Positions 53,945 to 62,936 of a stretch of 64,000 nt of DNA are shown here, one piece after another (positions within the stretch are counted from its first letter, which is position 1; each line of letters starts with the position of its first letter). Below the pieces are notes generated by a model that worked only from the letters and a program-made list of their open reading frames with translations, searched no databases and was not told the DNA's origin. The stretch lies in NCBI RefSeq assembly GCF_001412655.1, contig NZ_CP012996.1, positions 5,084,001-5,148,000 of the forward strand, in the 5' to 3' direction. The position numbers and the translations under genes are program-made. This DNA comes from Pedobacter sp. PACM 27299. Its GTDB lineage: Bacteria; Bacteroidota; Bacteroidia; Sphingobacteriales; Sphingobacteriaceae.

Positions 53945-53965
53945 ATCTACAAAAGAAAATGCATT

Positions 53966-54544
53966 ATGAATCCTCAGGCAGACTTCTATTTTAATCAGGC
54001 CAATAAATGGTCCGAAGCACTGCTGCAATTGAGAAAGATTGTTCTCGATTGCGGTCTCCAGGAAGAATTGAAGTGGGGCAGTCCCTGCTATAGCTTCCAG
54101 GAAAAAAACATCGTGCTGATTCATACATTTAAAGCCTATTGTGCGCTTTTATTTTTCAAAGGAGCCCTTTTAAACAATGACCATGGCCTGCTCATCCAGC
54201 AAACTAAAAATGTACAGGCCGCACGCCAGATCCGTTTCACAAACGCTCTTGAAATCATTGCGCAGCAAGCCCTCATAAAATCTTATATCCATGAGGCGAT
54301 TGCAGTAGAAAAGGCCGGACTGAAAGTAGATTTAAAAGAAACTGCCGAATTTCCGATTGCGCAGGAATTTCAGCATAAATTAAAAGAAATCCCTGCCTTG
54401 AATACGGCGTTCAACAACCTGACTCCTGGAAGGCAGCGGGCCTACCTGCTTTATTTTGCTGCTCCAAAACAATCTAAAACCCGGGAAGCAAGAATAGAAA
54501 AGTGTATGCCGAGCATTATAAATGGAAAAGGATTGAAGGATTAA
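53966..54544 (+). CDS. YdeI/OmdA-like DUF1801 protein
   Basis: The 192-residue protein has a DUF1801 domain (LQEELKWGSPCYSFQEKNIVLI, about 30-52) and a C-terminal OmdA-type helical part (LTPGRQRAYLLYFAAPKQSKTREARIEKC, about 152-180). The family includes Bacillus YdeI. Its biochemical activity is not settled. It is 21 bp after the DUF4256 gene and closes the operon before a strong terminator. Confidence 0.83.
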   Translation: MNPQADFYFNQANKWSEALLQLRKIVLDCGLQEELKWGSPCYSFQEKNIVLIHTFKAYCALLFFKGALLNNDHGLLIQQTKNVQAARQIRFTNALEIIAQQALIKSYIHEAIAVEKAGLKVDLKETAEFPIAQEFQHKLKEIPALNTAFNNLTPGRQRAYLLYFAAPKQSKTREARIEKCMPSIINGKGLKD

Positions 54545-54582
54545 AACAACAATATTTACTAGACCAAAAGTCGATCTATACC

Positions 54583-54617
54583 AAAATCATACTTTAAACT
54601 GTTTAAAGTATGATTTT
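54583..54617 (+). terminator. intrinsic terminator
   Basis: AAAATCATACTTTAAA (54583-54598) and TTTAAAGTATGATTTT (54602-54617) form a perfect 16-bp stem with a 3-nt loop and a T-rich tail. Confidence 0.82.
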
Positions 54618-54645
54618 TCATTTTTGCAGTAAAAACCGCCTGCAC

Positions 54646-54675
54646 TTGTTTCTTTGGCACATTTTGTTAAATTTG
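54646..54675 (+). promoter_or_regulatory. promoter of the lysine aminotransferase gene
   Basis: TTG at 54646-54648 and TAAATTTG at 54668-54675 match the Bacteroidota minus-33 and minus-7 boxes with 19 bp between them. It ends 22 bp before the start codon. This is the best full promoter match seen in the window. Confidence 0.65.
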
Positions 54676-54697
54676 ATTACACCAAAATATAGAATTT

Positions 54698-56029
54698 ATG
54701 TATGAACTAACGGTAAGCCCAGGTCAGGTAAAAGAGACTTTAAGCAAACATATTTTAGCAGATGGTTTAGACCTCACCTATGATATGGAAAAAAGCCATG
54801 GATCTTATATCTACGATTCAAAATACAATCGGAAATTATTAGATTTCTTTACTTGTTTTGCATCAGTTCCCTTGGGATATAACCATCCTAAAATGGTCAA
54901 TGATGAAGTGTTTCTGGAGAACCTGTTGCTGGCTGCTTTAGCCAATCCTTCCAACTCTGATGTTTACACACAGCACTATGCGCAATTTGTAGCTACATTC
55001 TCAAAAATTGGTATTCCTTCCTATCTTCCTCATGCTTTTTTTATTGCCGGTGGTGGCTTAGCGGTAGAAAATGCGATAAAAGTAGCGATGGACTGGAAAG
55101 TTCAAAAGAACTTTGCCAAGGGTTATAAAGAAGAGAAAGGGTTTAAAGTGCTTCATTTTGAGAAAGCATTTCATGGCCGGACGGGTTATACGCTGAGTTT
55201 AACCAATACCCTGCCCGACAAGACCAAATGGTTTGCGAAGTTCGACTGGCCAAGAGTTGCTGTGCCTACCGTTAAATTCCCTCTGCAGGATGAAAATCTG
55301 GAGAAAGCAATTTCGACAGAAGAAGCTTCCATTGCCCAGATTAAGCAAGCTTTTGCAGAAAATAAAGATGAGATCTGTGCCATCATCGTGGAACCGATTC
55401 AATCTGAGGGTGGCGATAATCATTTGCGGGAAGAGTTTTTGATTCAATTGAAAACCCTTGCCGATGAAAATGATGCCTTTTTGATTTATGATGAAGTACA
55501 AACAGGTGTAGGCCTAACGGGTAAATTCTGGTGTCACCAGCATTTTACTGAAAAGGCACGTCCGGATATCCTTGTCTTCGGTAAAAAAATGCAGATCTGT
55601 GGGATTTTGGTAGGCCATAAAGTAGATCAGATAGAGAACAATGTGTTCCATGTACCCTCAAGGATCAACTCCACCTGGGGTGGTAATCTGGTAGACATGG
55701 TGCGTTCTACTCAGATCCTGCAAATCGTTGAAGAAGATCAGCTTTGTAATAATGCCACCGTTGTTGGTCAGTATTTACAAGAAAACCTGGCTCAATTTGC
55801 TCAAAAATATGATAAGGTGACCAATGTAAGAGGAAAAGGCTTACTTTGTGCTTTTGATTTCCCAAGCAAAGAAATGCGCAATGCTTTTGTCCAAAAAGGA
55901 ATGGAAAACAATGTGATGTTTTTAGGTTGTGGAAACCAGACCATCCGTTTCAGACCTGCGCTTTGTATAGAGAAAAAGCACATCGATGAAGGAATGGAGG
56001 TTATGAATAAAATTTTACCAACTTTATAA
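54698..56029 (+). CDS. lat: L-lysine 6-aminotransferase
   Basis: This 443-residue class III PLP enzyme moves the epsilon-amino group of lysine to 2-oxoglutarate, giving aminoadipate semialdehyde. Class III landmarks are FHGRTGYTLSLTNT, IIVEPIQSEGGDNH and LIYDEVQTGVGLTGKFWC. The PLP lysine is at K296 or K297 (FGKKMQICG). The SINSTWGGN-like RINSTWGGNLVDMVR segment is also typical of LAT. A consensus promoter precedes it, and the next gene overlaps its stop by one base. Confidence 0.92.
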   Translation: MYELTVSPGQVKETLSKHILADGLDLTYDMEKSHGSYIYDSKYNRKLLDFFTCFASVPLGYNHPKMVNDEVFLENLLLAALANPSNSDVYTQHYAQFVATFSKIGIPSYLPHAFFIAGGGLAVENAIKVAMDWKVQKNFAKGYKEEKGFKVLHFEKAFHGRTGYTLSLTNTLPDKTKWFAKFDWPRVAVPTVKFPLQDENLEKAISTEEASIAQIKQAFAENKDEICAIIVEPIQSEGGDNHLREEFLIQLKTLADENDAFLIYDEVQTGVGLTGKFWCHQHFTEKARPDILVFGKKMQICGILVGHKVDQIENNVFHVPSRINSTWGGNLVDMVRSTQILQIVEEDQLCNNATVVGQYLQENLAQFAQKYDKVTNVRGKGLLCAFDFPSKEMRNAFVQKGMENNVMFLGCGNQTIRFRPALCIEKKHIDEGMEVMNKILPTL

Positions 56030-56445
56030 TGCGTCATAAAAAGTTTAATATTTTTCTGAGTGTACTGATTTTAGTGTTAGTGGGATGGATGATGAAAGGC
56101 ACTTTTACCCAGCCGGGGATTGACGATCTGAAAGGAGCGTTTACCGAGGTCGCACATTACCGGAATGAAAATAATACCGGCCCCATACAATACGTATTTA
56201 CGGTAACCGTAAAAGACACGGTCTGGTCTGAAATGGAGACTTATGGTAATTTTAAACCCCATCATAAAGGCGGAAATACCAAGGTTTACTTCTTTCTAAA
56301 AGGAACAGCCGTACCCAATCAATTAAGCCCGGGAAAAATAAACTTTGATCCTTCTTATAATGGTGCTTGTATTGCCCTTTATGAAAAAAGTGCAATGGGC
56401 AATACAAGCTTAACCAAATACCCCTTCAAATCACCCTCCTTTTAG
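56029..56445 (+). CDS. hypothetical membrane-anchored protein (138 aa)
   Basis: The protein has one N-terminal hydrophobic segment (about 8-23) that could be an anchor or signal, and then a small beta-rich domain (YVFTVTVKDTVWSEMETYGNF split at 54-74) of no known family. Its ATG shares a base with the stop of lat (TAATG), so the two are translationally coupled. Function is unknown. The pairing with a lysine aminotransferase gives no clear hint. Confidence 0.7.
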   Translation: MRHKKFNIFLSVLILVLVGWMMKGTFTQPGIDDLKGAFTEVAHYRNENNTGPIQYVFTVTVKDTVWSEMETYGNFKPHHKGGNTKVYFFLKGTAVPNQLSPGKINFDPSYNGACIALYEKSAMGNTSLTKYPFKSPSF

Positions 56446-56478
56446 GTCATTCTTTAAGCCGCCCTGATTTAAGGAGAT

Positions 56479-57840
56479 TTACACAAAGGCAGAAAAGCCA
56501 GTGATGGCCCTGCCTACGATTAAAGTATTGATTTCTTTAGTTCCTTCGTAAGAATAAATCGCTTCGGCATCTGCAACGAAACGCGCTACATCATACTCCA
56601 GTAAAATCCCATTTCCGCCCATCACTTCCCTAGCCCGGCTCACCACATCTCTGGTTCGCATAGAACAAAACACCTTCGCTAAAGAAGCGTGTTCGTCGGT
56701 TAATAGGTTTTGATCCTGCAGCTGCGACAGCCGGAAACAAAGGGTTTGCATAGCGGTTAAATTCGACAGCATTTCTACCAGGTGGTTTTGAATCAATTGA
56801 AAAGAAGCAATAGGTTTACCAAACTGCTTCCTGGTTCTGGTATAGTGTAAGGCACTTTCATAGGCTCCCCGGGCGCAGCCTACTGCCTGCCATGCCACTC
56901 CTGCCCTGGTCATTTTTAATACCTTAGCCGTATCTTTAAAAGAATTGGCATTTTGAAGGCGATCTACCTCATCTACTTCACAGTTGCTTAGCGTGATCAA
57001 ACCATTTTGTACGATCCTGAGGGCCATTTTATCCATCATTTTCTCTACTGCAAAGCCTTTGGTCCCTTTTCTAACGAGAAAGCCTTTTACCTGCTGATCG
57101 TCCAGGTCTCTGGCCCAGATGATCGTAACATCAGAAAAAGGCGCATTGCCAATCCATTTCTTCTGTCCGTTTAAGATCCATTTACTCCCCTGACGCTTTG
57201 CTGTAGTGGTTAAGCCCCCTGCTGCTCCGGATCCTACTTCTGGTTCTGTTAATCCGAAAGCACCGATAGTTTTCATTTGCTGCATTCCGGGCAGCCATTC
57301 TTCTCGCTGGGCTTCTGACCCCAGCAAATAGATCGAGCCCATCGCAAGTCCGCTTTGTACGCCAAAAAAAGTGGACATAGAGGTATCTACTCTAGCCAAT
57401 TCCATCGCCAGAATACCCTCCATTAAATTTGATTTATTCGGACAGCCGTATCCTTTATAGGTCAGGCCGCAGATGTTGAGTTCTGCAATTCCAGGAATCA
57501 GTTCAAAAGGAAATTCTGCCTTCAGCCAGTATTTATTGACAACAGGTTTTACTTCCCGCTCCAGAAAATCTCTTACTTTAAGCTGTAAGGCGCGGTCTTC
57601 CGCTTTTAAAGCTTCATCGCCCAAGTGGTAAAAATCTCCTTCAATCGGCGGTAGTTCCCGATGTTTATGCGGTGTCCCGATCATTTTCATCAGGCCCTGC
57701 AATTGTGTTTCATCAAGATTGGCTACGGAATCTACAATTTTAGTCAGGTCGACCTTTTTAGAGAGTGCCTCCAGTTTCTGGAAATCTACACTTTTGAAAA
57801 GCGTGTAGGCATTTTTAAGGGAAGAGAAGATATTCGCCAT
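56479..57840 (-). CDS. acyl-CoA dehydrogenase, glutaryl-CoA dehydrogenase-like
   Basis: The 453-residue flavoprotein has the full acyl-CoA dehydrogenase fold after an N-terminal extension of about 65 residues. Signatures are GLTEPEVGSGAAGG, RKQFGKPIASFQLIQ and EVMGGNGI. The catalytic base lies in YSYEGTKEINTLIVGRAITG, a C-terminal pattern close to glutaryl-CoA dehydrogenases. If that is right it yields crotonyl-CoA from glutaryl-CoA, late in lysine breakdown. It is convergent with the lat gene pair. A hairpin abuts its start codon. Confidence 0.85.
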   Translation of the reverse strand: MANIFSSLKNAYTLFKSVDFQKLEALSKKVDLTKIVDSVANLDETQLQGLMKMIGTPHKHRELPPIEGDFYHLGDEALKAEDRALQLKVRDFLEREVKPVVNKYWLKAEFPFELIPGIAELNICGLTYKGYGCPNKSNLMEGILAMELARVDTSMSTFFGVQSGLAMGSIYLLGSEAQREEWLPGMQQMKTIGAFGLTEPEVGSGAAGGLTTTAKRQGSKWILNGQKKWIGNAPFSDVTIIWARDLDDQQVKGFLVRKGTKGFAVEKMMDKMALRIVQNGLITLSNCEVDEVDRLQNANSFKDTAKVLKMTRAGVAWQAVGCARGAYESALHYTRTRKQFGKPIASFQLIQNHLVEMLSNLTAMQTLCFRLSQLQDQNLLTDEHASLAKVFCSMRTRDVVSRAREVMGGNGILLEYDVARFVADAEAIYSYEGTKEINTLIVGRAITGFSAFV

Positions 57841-57841
57841 A

Positions 57842-57870
57842 TTTTGCTGTTTCTATTAAAAACAGCAAAA
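57842..57870 (-). other. hairpin directly upstream of the acyl-CoA dehydrogenase start codon
   Basis: TTTTGCTGTTT (57842-57852) and AAACAGCAAAA (57860-57870) form a perfect 11-bp stem with a 7-nt loop. On the mRNA the stem ends one base before the AUG. It would cover the ribosome landing site. No T-run follows, so it is not a normal terminator for bshB1. Confidence 0.6.
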
Positions 57871-57938
57871 AGGCGATTTTGTTAGTTTTGATCAGAATGC
57901 TGCAGCAGGACAAAGCAGCAGCAGACGTTTTTTAAGCA

Positions 57939-58655
57939 TTACCTTAAATCAAATAGGTTATTTACACCCAACAATTTACGGGAAGTAAAGCCTTCGCCAT
58001 AAGTCGCACCGATAGATTTACCAAACTCACGGGCACGTCCAATCACGCTGTCGAAAAATTCCGGTGAGGAAATATAAGTCTCCTGCTCTTCATGATCCGG
58101 ATTAAAAAACTGTGTTTTGAATGCCTTGATGGAATCTATTTTGGTTTGAATAAAAGGGGTAATGTCTATAATAATGTCAGGTTCAATATACCGGTCCTGA
58201 ATGTATTGCAGCACCAACCTCGGTCTCCAGGCCTCCTGAGCTATCCCATCCAGCTCTGTATGGATCTTTGGCAAACCCGATAGAAAGCAGGCGTCATTGC
58301 TCAAATCACCCGCACGGCCATGATCTGGGTGTCTATCGTGGAGGGCATTGGTTAGAATGAGCTCTGGTTGATATTTACGGATCATTCTGATGATAGCCAA
58401 TTGATGTGCTTCGTCATTGGTAAAGAAACCATCTCGGAAACGCAGGTTTTCACGGGCATGGAGGCCTAAAATTTTAGCTGAATCTGCGGCTTCCTCATCT
58501 CTGATTTCTGCGGAACCTCTGGTGCCGAGTTCACCTCTGGTAAAATCAACAATCCCTACTTTTTTTCCAAGGGCAATGTGTTTTGCTATTGTTCCTGAAC
58601 AACCTAATTCTGCGTCGTCCGGGTGAACGGCAAGTACTAATATATCTAACTTCAT
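57939..58655 (-). CDS. bshB1: bacillithiol biosynthesis deacetylase BshB1
   Basis: The 238-residue PIG-L/LmbE-family zinc deacetylase removes acetate from GlcNAc-malate on the way to bacillithiol. The zinc motif AVHPDDAELGCSG holds H11, D13 and D14, and the second motif is HDRHPDHGRAGDL. The FTRGELGTRGS segment is typical of BshB1. bshA and bshC are not in the window. The next gene upstream is a glutathione-peroxidase-like enzyme, which fits thiol redox metabolism. Confidence 0.93.
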   Translation of the reverse strand: MKLDILVLAVHPDDAELGCSGTIAKHIALGKKVGIVDFTRGELGTRGSAEIRDEEAADSAKILGLHARENLRFRDGFFTNDEAHQLAIIRMIRKYQPELILTNALHDRHPDHGRAGDLSNDACFLSGLPKIHTELDGIAQEAWRPRLVLQYIQDRYIEPDIIIDITPFIQTKIDSIKAFKTQFFNPDHEEQETYISSPEFFDSVIGRAREFGKSIGATYGEGFTSRKLLGVNNLFDLR

Positions 58656-58681
58656 ACGTTTAATAATTCTTTGGGAGATGA

Positions 58682-59179
58682 TTATCCCAGTCGCTGGATT
58701 TTCTTTTTTACTTTGTTGGACAATGGTTTGGTGAAAGGAAAGAAATAATCCACCACTTCTCCTTTTTTATTGATCAGGTATTTGTGGAAGTTCCATCTAG
58801 GTGTAGACGTCAAATTTCCATTGAGTTTTTTATCTCCCAGGAATTTGTACAAAGGATGCGCATGTGCCCCTCTAACCATCGTTTTTTCAAACACAGGAAA
58901 TTCCACCCCATAATTTACTTCGCAGAATTCCTGAATTCCAGCCCCCTCTAAAGGTTCCTGTCTGCCGAAATCATTAGAAGGAAAAGCTAATACTTCAAAA
59001 TCCTGAGATTTCAGCTCTTCCCTTAATTCCTGTAACTCCTTCAGCTGAGGTGCAAAACCACAGCCCGAAGCAATATTGACAATCAATAAGTTTTTATTTT
59101 TATAATCTGAAAGGTTCTTCTCTTTTCCATTGATCAATTTCACCTTAAACTGGTGTATACTTTTTGGCTGATCCGACAT
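58682..59179 (-). CDS. glutathione peroxidase family thiol peroxidase
   Basis: The 165-residue protein has the GPx fold with the peroxidatic cysteine C40 in IASGCGFAPQ, the conserved FPSNDFGRQEP (Gln) and the Trp segment TPRWNFHKYLI. Bacterial GPx enzymes usually accept thioredoxin electrons rather than glutathione, and bacillithiol could be a partner here. The usual second (resolving) cysteine is not evident, which makes a one-Cys mechanism likely. It begins 3 bp after the DUF4294 gene. Confidence 0.9.
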   Translation of the reverse strand: MSDQPKSIHQFKVKLINGKEKNLSDYKNKNLLIVNIASGCGFAPQLKELQELREELKSQDFEVLAFPSNDFGRQEPLEGAGIQEFCEVNYGVEFPVFEKTMVRGAHAHPLYKFLGDKKLNGNLTSTPRWNFHKYLINKKGEVVDYFFPFTKPLSNKVKKKIQRLG

Positions 59180-59182
59180 ATT

Positions 59183-59800
59183 TTATTGATAAAATCCGGA
59201 AGAAAGAATGATCGCTTCAATGTCCCGCTCTTCCGTTGGATTGTATTTACTTTTTAGGTTATGGCCAACTACTCTGGCTACTGACTGATATAAAAAGGCG
59301 GTAACGCCCCCTTTCGTTTCTTTTACAATTTCATAAGTGGTACGTCCTACTTCCCGGTCGATCAGCTTCGTTAAAATCTGTCCCTGAGAAATGGTCAGTT
59401 CCTTAATTTCCCTGTTAAACATGTCTTTAATCTCTTTGTCACACTGTTTAACCAGGCCCTTTTGCGTCTTTTTATCTGTTGCCAATGCAAGATCTTTCTC
59501 CAGCTGCTCATACCTGCGCTTTGCATACAAAGCATAAGGCATCACCTTCATCACATTGTAACGCAGTCGGTTGTAAGCCGCTCGATCTTCAGGAGTTTTA
59601 AAAATCCGATAACCATAGATCGTCACTTCTGAAAGCGGAATCCATGGAATCATCTCGCCATTTTCATTTGTGGAGGCCACACGAATGGTGTCGTTTTTCC
59701 CCAATACAGGGTATTTCACGGCCACAGCACCGGTCTGCCCTTTAGCAGAAGCCGCTGTAATCATGACAATTGACAGAAAAAACAACCTATAAAATTTCAT
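59183..59800 (-). CDS. DUF4294 secreted protein
   Basis: The protein of about 205 residues has a signal peptide (MKFYRLFFLSIVMITAASAKG) and a DUF4294 domain. The latter shows IPLSEVTIYGYRIFKTPEDRAAYNRLRYNVMKV across about 65-97 and a helical remainder rich in Lys and Glu. Function is unknown. The start at 59800 is preferred because it gives a compact signal peptide, though an ATG at 59818 adds six residues. It heads a short operon with the peroxidase and perhaps bshB1. Confidence 0.82.
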   Translation of the reverse strand: MKFYRLFFLSIVMITAASAKGQTGAVAVKYPVLGKNDTIRVASTNENGEMIPWIPLSEVTIYGYRIFKTPEDRAAYNRLRYNVMKVMPYALYAKRRYEQLEKDLALATDKKTQKGLVKQCDKEIKDMFNREIKELTISQGQILTKLIDREVGRTTYEIVKETKGGVTAFLYQSVARVVGHNLKSKYNPTEERDIEAIILSSGFYQ

Positions 59801-59818
59801 AAATTTATACCTCTTCAA

Positions 59819-60141
59819 TAAAGGCCAATTTAATATATTAATTGATTACTATTCTAAGATAAAATTTTCATAGGGAAAGCTTATCATCCTGGCGTAAATA
59901 ATACAAATGAAATGCCAATGATCATTTCTCAAAATCATCGATTAAGAACGCAGGAGGAATAACTTAGAGAAACTTAAAATTGGAGGAATTATTGTGTATC
60001 ACTATAGGATCTTTACAAAAAGCTTATATTAACAAAAGTATAGGGGCAATAAACTAGTATTTAAGTAAAATTTTAGGTTCATTTGCCATTTGAACAGCGA
60101 TCCATAACCAATAACATTACCGAAAAACAATTTATAGATTG
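59819..60141. other. intergenic region between divergent genes
   Basis: These 323 bp carry no convincing gene. A short inverted repeat (GTTCA, 9 nt, TGAAC) lies near 60077-60095 upstream of relA. Promoters for both genes must lie here but no full consensus is seen. Confidence 0.45.
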
Positions 60142-62352
60142 ATGAAGAACACACTAGTGATTGATTTAGAAGCAGAGAAGCAAGAGATATTGAAGCGATA
60201 CCGAGCGCTTTTGCGTGCCTGTAAGCCAACACTTCAAAGGGGGGATAAAAAGGAAATCAGAAAAGCATTTGATATGGCATTAGAAAGCCATAAAAACATG
60301 CGCAGAAAATCAGGTGAGCCTTATATTTATCACCCTATTGCTGTTGCGCAGATTGCTGCAGAAGAGATCGGACTAGGAACCACTTCGATTGTATGCGCTT
60401 TATTACATGATGTTGTAGAAGATACGGACATCACATTGGAAGATATTGAGCGTGAATTTGGCAAGAAAACAGCCAAAATCATTGATGGTCTAACCAAAAT
60501 ATCAGGAGTTTTTGATTACAACAGCTCTTTACAGGCGGAGAATTTCCGTAAGATGCTGCTGACACTGGCGGATGATGTGCGGGTAATTCTGATCAAACTG
60601 GCGGATCGTTTACACAACATGCGGACGATGGACTTTATGCCCAGACATAAGCAGTTGAAAATCGCTTCAGAAACCATTTACCTTTATGCTCCCCTGGCCC
60701 ACCGCCTGGGATTATATGCAATTAAATCTGAGCTGGAAGATCTTTCCATGAAATATCTGGAGCCAGACACATATAAATATATTGCCACACAACTGAATGA
60801 GAAAAAGGCCGAGAGGACTTTATTTATCAAAAGGTTTGTGGAGCCGATCAATGAGATCCTGGCAGAACAAGGACTGACGGCCGATATCTACGGTCGCCCG
60901 AAATCCATCCATTCCATTTGGAATAAGATGAAAAGTAAAAATATTCCTTTTGAGGAAGTATATGACCTTTTCGCCATCAGGATCATTCTGGACAGTGCAC
61001 CGGAAAATGAAAAAGCAGATTGCTGGAAAGCTTATTCCATTGTAACCGACTTATACCGTCCAAATCCTGATCGTCTGCGCGACTGGGTTTCGTCTCCAAA
61101 AGGAAACGGTTATGAATCTCTGCATACTACCGTAATGGGTCCTAAAGGCCAATGGGTAGAAGTTCAGATCCGTACACAGCGGATGAATGAGATTGCAGAA
61201 AAAGGTTTTGCAGCACACTGGAAATATAAAGAATCCAGCAATGATAATGGCCTGGATCAATGGATCATGAAGGTAAGAGAAATGCTGAACAATCCGGAAG
61301 CCAATGCTTTGGACTTCCTGGACGACTTCAAAATGAACCTTTTCTCGGATGAGATTTTCATCTTTACCCCTAAAGGAGCTTTACTTCAACTGCCACTGGG
61401 TGCTACTGCCTTAGACTTTGCCTTTGAAATCCATACCGATGTAGGTGCCAAATGTATTGGGGCAAAAGTGAACCATAAACTGGTGCCTTTATCTTACAAA
61501 TTACAGAATGGCGATCAGGTAGAAATTATCACTTCCAGCAAACAGACGCCAAAAGAAGATTGGCTGAATATTGTGGTAACAGCGAAGGCCAAATCGAAGA
61601 TCAAGTCGTCCTTAAAAGAAGAGAAAAGAAAAATTGCGGATCAGGGTAAAGAAACGTTGGAGCGTAAGTTGAAATCCTTAAAGATTACTTACAATACAGA
61701 CAACCTGAACAAGCTAACTTACTTCTTCAAACTACCTTCAACACAGGAGCTTTTCATCGCCGTTGCGAAAGGAAAGATTGAGTTGAAAGACTTGAAAGAT
61801 TACCTGGCTAGTGAAAAAGAGATTGAAAACAGAGGTTCTTCTGAGAAGAGCGACAATCAAAAGATCGAAGCTTTACTGAATAAAGTAAAAGGGCCGGAAT
61901 CAGATATTCTTTTGATTGGCGAAGACCTGCAGAAGATTGATTATACGCTTGCCGCCTGCTGTAATCCCATTCCTGGGGATGACGTTTTTGGTTTTGTAAC
62001 CGTAAATGAAGGGATCAAAATCCACCGTACCAATTGTCCGAATGCGGCACAGCTGATGGCCAATTATGGATACCGTGTGATCAAAGCCAAATGGAACCGT
62101 CAGCAGGAACTCACGTTCTTAACCGGATTGCATATTATTGGAATAGATGACGTAGGTTTGATCAATAATATCACGAAGGTGATTTCCGGAGATTTCAAGG
62201 TAAATATGCGTTCTATTACTGTCGACACAGATAATGGCATCTTTGATGGTTCCATTATGGTTTATGTAAATGATAAAGAACACTTAGACAACCTGATTAA
62301 AAATCTATTGGAAGTAAAAGGCGTGACGGCAGTTACCCGTTTTGATGCCTAA
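60142..62352 (+). CDS. bifunctional (p)ppGpp synthetase/hydrolase RelA/SpoT
   Basis: The 736-residue Rel/SpoT-type protein makes and degrades ppGpp. The HD hydrolase domain has H89-D90 (LLHDVVEDTD). The synthetase domain has YGRPKSIHSIWNKMK and ESLHTTVMGP. A TGS domain (about 405-465), a Cys-containing region (AACCNPIPGDD) and a C-terminal ACT domain (LTFLTGLHIIGIDDVGLI) follow. Both domains keep key residues, so it is likely the main stringent-response enzyme. The start is the ATG at 60142; the TTG just before it is not needed. Confidence 0.95.
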   Translation: MKNTLVIDLEAEKQEILKRYRALLRACKPTLQRGDKKEIRKAFDMALESHKNMRRKSGEPYIYHPIAVAQIAAEEIGLGTTSIVCALLHDVVEDTDITLEDIEREFGKKTAKIIDGLTKISGVFDYNSSLQAENFRKMLLTLADDVRVILIKLADRLHNMRTMDFMPRHKQLKIASETIYLYAPLAHRLGLYAIKSELEDLSMKYLEPDTYKYIATQLNEKKAERTLFIKRFVEPINEILAEQGLTADIYGRPKSIHSIWNKMKSKNIPFEEVYDLFAIRIILDSAPENEKADCWKAYSIVTDLYRPNPDRLRDWVSSPKGNGYESLHTTVMGPKGQWVEVQIRTQRMNEIAEKGFAAHWKYKESSNDNGLDQWIMKVREMLNNPEANALDFLDDFKMNLFSDEIFIFTPKGALLQLPLGATALDFAFEIHTDVGAKCIGAKVNHKLVPLSYKLQNGDQVEIITSSKQTPKEDWLNIVVTAKAKSKIKSSLKEEKRKIADQGKETLERKLKSLKITYNTDNLNKLTYFFKLPSTQELFIAVAKGKIELKDLKDYLASEKEIENRGSSEKSDNQKIEALLNKVKGPESDILLIGEDLQKIDYTLAACCNPIPGDDVFGFVTVNEGIKIHRTNCPNAAQLMANYGYRVIKAKWNRQQELTFLTGLHIIGIDDVGLINNITKVISGDFKVNMRSITVDTDNGIFDGSIMVYVNDKEHLDNLIKNLLEVKGVTAVTRFDA

Positions 62353-62390
62353 AAAAACGAATAAAACATACAGGTTTATATAAAAATTGG

Positions 62391-62398
62391 TACCTTTG
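62391..62398 (+). promoter_or_regulatory. candidate minus-7 box for the Fur-family gene
   Basis: TACCTTTG matches TAnnTTTG and ends 17 bp before the ATG at 62416, leaving a leader of about 10 nt. Confidence 0.45.
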
Positions 62399-62415
62399 AA
62401 AGGAGTTTAAAAACT

Positions 62416-62907
62416 ATGTCTACAAACCACAACAGCGAGTTAGTAAGAAAAATATTCGAAGCTTACCTCGAAAATAAGAGTCTGAGAAAAACACCGGAAC
62501 GTTTTGCCATCTTAGAAGAAATATATTCCAGAGATGACCATTTCGATGTAGAGACGCTCTATATCCACATGAAAAACCAAAAATATCGTGTCAGTAGAGC
62601 TACTGTATACAACACTTTAGAGCTATTGGTTTCCTGTGATCTGGTTACTAAACATCAGTTTGGTAAAAACATGGCGCAGTTTGAGAAATCTTATGGCTAC
62701 CATCAGCACGACCATATCATTTGTATTGACTGCGGGAAAGTAGTAGAGTTCTGCGATCCGCGTATTCATCAGATACAAAGCATGGTCGGAGATTTGCTAA
62801 AGTTTGAAATTAAACACCACTCACTGAACCTTTATGGCGTTTGTTTCGATTGCACTGCAAAAAATGCAATGAACAATCAGAATAGCGAAGTAAAACATGC
62901 AAGTTAA
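62416..62907 (+). CDS. Fur-family transcriptional regulator
   Basis: The 163-residue protein has the winged helix (LRKTPERFAILEEIYSRDDHFDVETLY split at 21-47, then VSRATVYNTLELL) and the dimer domain with CIDCGK and CFDC cysteine pairs for structural zinc. The HQHDHIICIDCG segment is the usual regulatory metal region. Metal specificity (iron, zinc or peroxide sensing) is not decided by these features. It lies between relA and purA, with purA 32 bp downstream. Confidence 0.92.
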   Translation: MSTNHNSELVRKIFEAYLENKSLRKTPERFAILEEIYSRDDHFDVETLYIHMKNQKYRVSRATVYNTLELLVSCDLVTKHQFGKNMAQFEKSYGYHQHDHIICIDCGKVVEFCDPRIHQIQSMVGDLLKFEIKHHSLNLYGVCFDCTAKNAMNNQNSEVKHAS

Positions 62908-62936
62908 CATATCCAATTTATAATATTCAAATTTAA

